Source: Nitrosomonadales bacterium (GTDB lineage: Bacteria > Pseudomonadota > Gammaproteobacteria > Burkholderiales > Gallionellaceae). From it: DNA of 46,368 bases. Both the position numbers and the translations under genes were made by a program. The stretch covers positions 1 to 46,368 of the forward strand of contig JACPVZ010000100.1 of NCBI GenBank assembly GCA_016197305.1. The letters run 5' to 3'. Below, in pieces: positions 41,362 to 46,368 of this stretch. Position 1 is the stretch's first letter, and each line of letters begins with the position of its first letter. Below the pieces are notes generated by a model. It was not told the DNA's origin. It was given only the letters and a program-made list of their open reading frames with translations, and did not search any database.

Positions 41362-42034
41362 ACCCCGCAGCGTACTGTGCAAGCAACTGGGGCACGAGTT
41401 TGCGCAGCCCCAGTTGTTGCAGCGCGCGCTCACGCACCGCAGCTATGCGCCCGAGCACAACGAACGCCTGGAATTCCTCGGCGACAGCATACTCGGCTGC
41501 GTGATCGCGAAGTATCTGTACAGCCACTATCCGCAGCTGAGCGAAGGCGAGCTGTCGCGGTTGCGCTCCAATCTGGTCAGGGAGGAAACGCTGGCGCTGC
41601 TGGCGCAGCAACTGGACCTGGGCAGCCATCTGCAGCTCGGCGAGGGCGAGCGCAAGAGCGCCGGATTCCGCCGCCCCTCGATACTGGCGGATGCGATGGA
41701 AGCCCTGATCGGCGCGGTGATGCTCGACGGCGGGTTTGCCGAGGCCGAGAAAGTCATCCTGGGTCTGTTCGTGCCTTACCTGGACAAGGTGGACGCGCAG
41801 ACGCTGGGCAAGGATGCCAAGACCCAGCTGCAGGAATACTTGCAGGCCAAGCGCATCCCGCTGCCGGTGTACAGCGTGGTCGCCACGCAGGGCGAGGCCC
41901 ACGCGCAATCGTTTCAGGTGGAGTGCGCCATACCCTTCCTGGGCATCACCACCAAAGGCGAGGGCACCAGCCGCCGCAATGCCGAACAGCAGAGCGCCCT
42001 TGCCGCCTATCAAATGATCGGAAACAAACCATGA
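41351..42034 (+). CDS. rnc: Ribonuclease III (GTG start)
   Basis: [35 protein letters not shown], dsRBD; overlaps DUF4845 by 11 nt. Confidence 0.95.
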   Translation: MPNKPRSVLCKQLGHEFAQPQLLQRALTHRSYAPEHNERLEFLGDSILGCVIAKYLYSHYPQLSEGELSRLRSNLVREETLALLAQQLDLGSHLQLGEGERKSAGFRRPSILADAMEALIGAVMLDGGFAEAEKVILGLFVPYLDKVDAQTLGKDAKTQLQEYLQAKRIPLPVYSVVATQGEAHAQSFQVECAIPFLGITTKGEGTSRRNAEQQSALAAYQMIGNKP

Positions 42035-42963
42035 CAGAGCACGAACAGCCGGATACGGCGGAACAGGATGCCGGCCACCCGGCCGGATTTCGCAGCGGCT
42101 TCATCGCCATCGTCGGACGTCCCAACGTCGGCAAGTCCACGCTGCTCAACCACCTGATCGGTCAGAAGATCAGTATCACCTCGCGCAAGGCGCAGACCAC
42201 CCGCCACCGCATCCACGGCATCTATACCGACGAGCATGCCCAGTTCGTGTTCGTCGACACGCCCGGCTTCCAGACCAAGCACCTGAATGCGCTGAACCGT
42301 GGCATGAACCGCGTCGTGACCAGCAGTCTGCGCGACGTGCAGGTGGTGATGTATGTGCTGGAAGCGCTGCGCTATGACGAGCGCGACCAGGAAGTGCTCA
42401 AGCTGTTGCCGGACAACCGCCCGGTGTTGCTGGTGATCAACAAGATCGACGAAGTGGAGGACAAGGGGCAATTGTTCTCATTCGCCGAACGTGTCGCAAA
42501 GGATTTCAAGTTTGCCGCGATCGTGCCGGTCAGCGCCAAGCTGGGCAGCAAGCTCGACGAGTTGCGCGAGGCGATCCGCAACCACTTGCCGGAAAGCGAG
42601 ATGATCTACGACAAGGACGACATCACCGACCGCAGCGAGCGCTTTCTCGCGGCCGAGATGTTGCGCGAAAAAGTATTCCGCTTCACCGGCGAAGAGCTGC
42701 CTTATTCGGTCAGCGTCGTGATCGAACAGTTCAAGCTGGAAGGCAGGCTGCGCCGCATCCATGCCGCGATCCTGGTGGACAAGGAAGCGCACAAGGCGAT
42801 GCTGATCGGCAAGAAGGGCGAGAAGCTGAAGGAGATCGCCACCCAGGCGCGCATCGACATGGAAAAACTGTTCGACGGAAAGGTGTTCCTCGAGGTGTTC
42901 GTCAAGGTGCGCAGCGGCTGGGCCGACGACGCACGCGTGTTGCGCACCCTGGGGTACGAATAA
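42031..42963 (+). CDS. era: GTPase Era
   Basis: [40 protein letters not shown] domain C-terminus. Confidence 0.96.
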   Translation: MTEHEQPDTAEQDAGHPAGFRSGFIAIVGRPNVGKSTLLNHLIGQKISITSRKAQTTRHRIHGIYTDEHAQFVFVDTPGFQTKHLNALNRGMNRVVTSSLRDVQVVMYVLEALRYDERDQEVLKLLPDNRPVLLVINKIDEVEDKGQLFSFAERVAKDFKFAAIVPVSAKLGSKLDELREAIRNHLPESEMIYDKDDITDRSERFLAAEMLREKVFRFTGEELPYSVSVVIEQFKLEGRLRRIHAAILVDKEAHKAMLIGKKGEKLKEIATQARIDMEKLFDGKVFLEVFVKVRSGWADDARVLRTLGYE

Positions 42964-43010
42964 CTCCGCGATACGAATAACCCTGGATCACGAACAGGCA
43001 CGGATTGCGT

Positions 43011-43742
43011 ATGACTGCAGCGAGTCGGCACAACAGGCAACAGGACGAGCCGGCGATCGTGCTGCACAGCTACCCGTTCCGCGAGACCAGCCTGATTCTG
43101 GATGTATTCAGCCGGGCGCATGGCCGGGTGGCGATCGTCGCGCGCGGCGCCAGGCGCCCCAAGTCCAGCCTGCGCGGCGTGCTGATGAATTTCCAGCCGC
43201 TGCTGCTGTCCTGGTTCGGCAAGGGCGAGCTGCGCACGCTGCACAGCGCCGAATGGCAGGGCGGGCAGCCCTATCTGCAGGGCACCGCATTGATGTGCGG
43301 CTTCTATCTGAACGAACTGCTGCTCAACCTGCTGGCGCGCGATGATCCGCATCAGGACTTGTTCGATTACTACCGTGCCACCCTGTACCGTCTGGCGCAC
43401 GAGACCGACCATGCGGCGACGCTGCGCTGCTTCGAGAAGCACCTGCTGCAGCAACTGGGCTATGCGCTGTTGCTGGAGCATGAGGCGGACAGCGGCAAGC
43501 CTATCGCCGCCGATCTCTGCTATCGTTACGTGGTGGAGCGCGGCGCGCTGCCGGACGACGGCGAGCTGCACATCGGCCTGCCGGTGCTGGGCAAGACCCT
43601 GCTCGATATGGACAGGGACGATTATGCCGACCCGGTCAGCGCCCGGCAGAGCAAACAACTGATGCGCGTGCTGCTGAACCACCACCTGGGCGGCAAGACC
43701 CTGCATACCCGTGAATTGATAAAGGACCTGCAAAAAACATGA
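43011..43742 (+). CDS. recO: DNA repair protein RecO
   Basis: [36 protein letters not shown]. Confidence 0.95.
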   Translation: MTAASRHNRQQDEPAIVLHSYPFRETSLILDVFSRAHGRVAIVARGARRPKSSLRGVLMNFQPLLLSWFGKGELRTLHSAEWQGGQPYLQGTALMCGFYLNELLLNLLARDDPHQDLFDYYRATLYRLAHETDHAATLRCFEKHLLQQLGYALLLEHEADSGKPIAADLCYRYVVERGALPDDGELHIGLPVLGKTLLDMDRDDYADPVSARQSKQLMRVLLNHHLGGKTLHTRELIKDLQKT

Positions 43743-44467
43743 ACACGATCAAACTGGGATTGAACATCGACCACGTCGCCACGCTGCGTCAGGTGCGCGG
43801 CGCGCGCTATCCGAATGTGGTACGCGCCGCGCTGCTGGCCGAATCGGCCGGCGCCGATGCGATCACGCTGCACCTGCGCGAAGACCGCCGCCACATCCAG
43901 GATCGCGATGTCGAGGTGCTGCGCGACATGCTGCAGACCCGCATGAACCTAGAGAGCGCGGTGACCGACGAGATGATCGCCTTCGCGCTGCGCATCAAGC
44001 CGCACGACCTGTGTCTGGTGCCGGAGCGTCGCGAGGAGCTCACCACCGAGGGCGGGCTGGACGTGGTGCGTTATTTCGATGCGATCAAGTCAGCCTGTGC
44101 GCGTTGCGCCGACGCCGGCATCCGCGTGTCGCTGTTCATCGACCCGGATGCCAAGCAGATCGACGCGGCGCGGCGCGCGGGCGCGCCGGTGGTGGAATTG
44201 CACACCGGAAAATATGCCGAGGCGGACAGCGTGCCCGAATATCTGCATGAGCTGGAGCGCATCCGCAGCGCCGCCCAGCACGCCCATGCACAGGGGCTGC
44301 AGGTGAATGCCGGGCATGGTCTGCATTACCACAACGTGCAATCCATCGCCGCGATCCCCAATCTGGTCGAGCTCAACATCGGCCATGCGATCATCGCCGA
44401 ATCGCTGTTCATCGGGCTGGAAGCTGCGGTGAAGAAAATGAAAGCCTTGCTGGCGGGCCAGCAGTGA
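43739..44467 (+). CDS. pdxJ: Pyridoxine 5'-phosphate synthase
   Basis: [30 protein letters not shown]...[16 protein letters not shown]. Confidence 0.97.
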   Translation: MNTIKLGLNIDHVATLRQVRGARYPNVVRAALLAESAGADAITLHLREDRRHIQDRDVEVLRDMLQTRMNLESAVTDEMIAFALRIKPHDLCLVPERREELTTEGGLDVVRYFDAIKSACARCADAGIRVSLFIDPDAKQIDAARRAGAPVVELHTGKYAEADSVPEYLHELERIRSAAQHAHAQGLQVNAGHGLHYHNVQSIAAIPNLVELNIGHAIIAESLFIGLEAAVKKMKALLAGQQ

Positions 44468-44844
44468 TCTTTGGTATCGGCACCGACATCGTCGAATGCG
44501 CCCGAATCGAGCAGATGTTCGTGCGTTATGGCGAGCGTTTTGCGCAGCGGATACTGAGTGAGCGGGAGCTGCCCGAGCTGCATGGTCACGCGCAACCCGA
44601 GCGCCTGCTGGCCAAGCGCTTCGCCGCCAAGGAGGCACTGGCCAAGGCGGTCGGCAGCGGCCTGCGCCATCCGGTTAGCCTGCGCCGCATCTCGGTCACA
44701 CACGACCGGTTAGGCAAACCGGTGCTGCAATTCGACGAACTGCTGCGCAACCATCTGGCGCAGCTCGGTATCAACGGGCATCACCTGTCCATCAGCGACG
44801 AACGCAACATGATCGTCGCGTTCGTGGTACTGGAGAGCAACTAG
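44464..44844 (+). CDS. acpS: Holo-[acyl-carrier-protein] synthase
   Basis: [34 protein letters not shown]...[15 protein letters not shown]. Confidence 0.96.
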   Translation: MIFGIGTDIVECARIEQMFVRYGERFAQRILSERELPELHGHAQPERLLAKRFAAKEALAKAVGSGLRHPVSLRRISVTHDRLGKPVLQFDELLRNHLAQLGINGHHLSISDERNMIVAFVVLESN

Positions 44845-45063
44845 TCAATTACGGTCAGACTCGAATTAATCCCGTCACCGAAAGAACCACTATGTAAATC
44901 AACCTGAAAAACAGGTTGTTCGCGAAAGGCGCGAAAAATTACGAAAGTATCCGGATAGGGCATTTATGGCAGTATCCCCTGGAGGGCTTGCTGCGGGATT
45001 TCCGGGTTATTTCGTGTTTTTCGTGGATCAGAAAAGATTTTTTAGAATGAGTCGGAGGTAGAG

Positions 45064-45974
45064 ATGGGTTTGGGGCCGGTGATGCTGGACGTGCTGGGTA
45101 CGCAACTGACTGCGGAGGACGAGGTACGCTTGCGCCATCCTCTGGTGGGCGGGGTGATTCTGTTCAAGCGCAATTATGAATCGCCCGGCCAGTTGCGCGA
45201 GCTGACCGCGTCTATCCATGCGCTGCGCAGCCCACCGTTGCTGATCGCGGTGGATCACGAGGGTGGCCGGGTGCAGCGTTTCCGCGAGGGATTCACGAAG
45301 ATCCCTGCGATGCGCGAGCTGGGCAGGATCTGGGACAAGCATCCGCAGCGCGCCCGCCATCTGGCCCAGCAGGCCGGTTATGTGCTGGCTGCGGAGCTGC
45401 GGGCCTGCGGCGTGGATTTCAGTTTCACGCCGGTGCTGGAGATGGACTACGGGCAGAGCAGCGTGATCGGCGCATTCCGGTGGACGAGCGTCCCTATGTG
45501 GATATCGAGCTGGCCGACCTGGTGCCGTTCCGGCAGATGGTCGGTTTCGGCCTGACGGCGGTGATGCCCGCGCACGTGATCTATCCCAGGGTGGATCCGC
45601 GCCCGGCCGGTTTCTCGCCGCTGTGGCTGAAGCGCATCCTGCGCGGTGAGCTGGGCTTCGAGGGGGTGATTTTCAGCGACGATCTTTCCATGGAAGGCGC
45701 GACCGTGGCGGGCGGCATCGTGCAGCGCGCCGAGGCGGCGCTGAATGCCGGCTGCGACATGGTGCTGGTGTGCAACCAGCCGCAGTCCGCCGACGAGCTG
45801 CTGCAAGGGTTGCACTGGGACATGCCGGCCGCGAGTCGTGCCAGGCTGGCGCAGATGCGCGGCAAGTCCGCAGCGGAGTCGCTGGCCGCGTTGCATGAAC
45901 AGCCGGCCTATCTGAAGGCGCTGGGCGAGGTGGCCGAGATCGGCATGAGCAATGCCGAATTGCCGCTGGCATGA
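45064..45974 (+). pseudogene. nagZ: beta-N-acetylhexosaminidase, disrupted by internal out-of-frame deletion
   Basis: N-part ends ...[16 protein letters not shown]; second frame resumes at [16 protein letters not shown]...VIFSDDLSMEGA; the KHFPGHG...DSH segment expected between them is absent. Confidence 0.85.
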
Positions 45975-46070
45975 AGCAGCAAGTCGGCCGGGCGTGAGAT
46001 AATTCGCATGCTTGTGCGAGTTGAAGGTGTGCAAGCGGCAACCGGGAATCTCCATTGGATCCAAGCATTT

Positions 46071-46125
46071 TGTAGGAGCCAGCTTGCTGGCGAAAACACG
46101 CTTCGCCAGCAAGCTGGCTCCTACA
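46071..46125. repeat. REP-like perfect inverted repeat
   Basis: TGTAGGAGCCAGCTTGCTGGCGAA - aacacgc - TTCGCCAGCAAGCTGGCTCCTACA (24-bp perfect arms, 7-nt loop). Confidence 0.9.
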
Positions 46126-46219
46126 TGGCAAAGCCGGCATGAGATAATCCGGGTTGAGCATCAAGCGTTCGATGCAATGTAGTGACGGCTTGTCCGGTAG
46201 ATAGATTGATCGAGGTGGT

Positions 46220-46368
46220 ATGAGTGAATTACAAGCGGCCCTGCTGAGCATCGGTTTGGGCGTGATCGTCGCGGTGTATGTGTATGGCTGGTGGCAGCAG
46301 CGCCAGTACCGGCGCAAGTTCGGCGGGATGTTCAAGGCCGGGCGCGCCGATGCGCTGTACCGGGAAGC
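46220..46368 (+). CDS. N-terminal fragment of a membrane-anchored protein, possibly ZipA-like; truncated by window end
   Basis: MSELQAALLSIGLGVIVAVYVYGWWQQRQYRRKFG: N-terminal TM then basic stretch. Confidence 0.5.
   Translation, partial: MSELQAALLSIGLGVIVAVYVYGWWQQRQYRRKFGGMFKAGRADALYRE

Overview
The window reads as a betaproteobacterial chromosome segment. Gene content and order look Gallionellaceae-like, but taxonomy is inferred and was not searched. From left to right it contains: (1) an IS3-family transposase remnant and a DUF1924-type cytochrome c; (2) a minus-strand four-gene redox operon (6360->841): a flavoprotein fused to two cNMP-binding domains and a DmsB-like four-cluster ferredoxin, a predicted diheme membrane cytochrome b, an FHA-TM-decaheme cytochrome c, and a monoheme cytochrome c; (3) housekeeping genes (rlmJ, greB, ankyrin protein, PII, guaB, guaA); (4) a six-gene, mostly overlapping defence/restriction operon immediately 3' of guaA (C5 DNA methylase, Vsr, MORC-like GHKL ATPase, Z1 SF2 ATPase, PD-(D/E)XK/DUF4420, AIPR), followed by a Phd/ParE-type toxin-antitoxin pair; (5) fumarase, 4.5S SRP RNA, a pagL-like gene, dnaX-ybaB-recR-rluB, a class III nucleotide cyclase next to a Ser/Thr kinase, ygfX-like/nadB; (6) the conserved rpoE-rseABC-mucD-lepA-lepB-rnc-era-recO-pdxJ-acpS run, then a nagZ that appears broken by an internal deletion removing the catalytic loop, and a 24-bp perfect REP-like palindrome. 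The two best candidates for under-described systems are the signal-gated (cNMP/FHA) redox operon and the Vsr/MORC/Z1/AIPR defence operon. All calls come from reading the sequence and recalling protein families; no searches were run.
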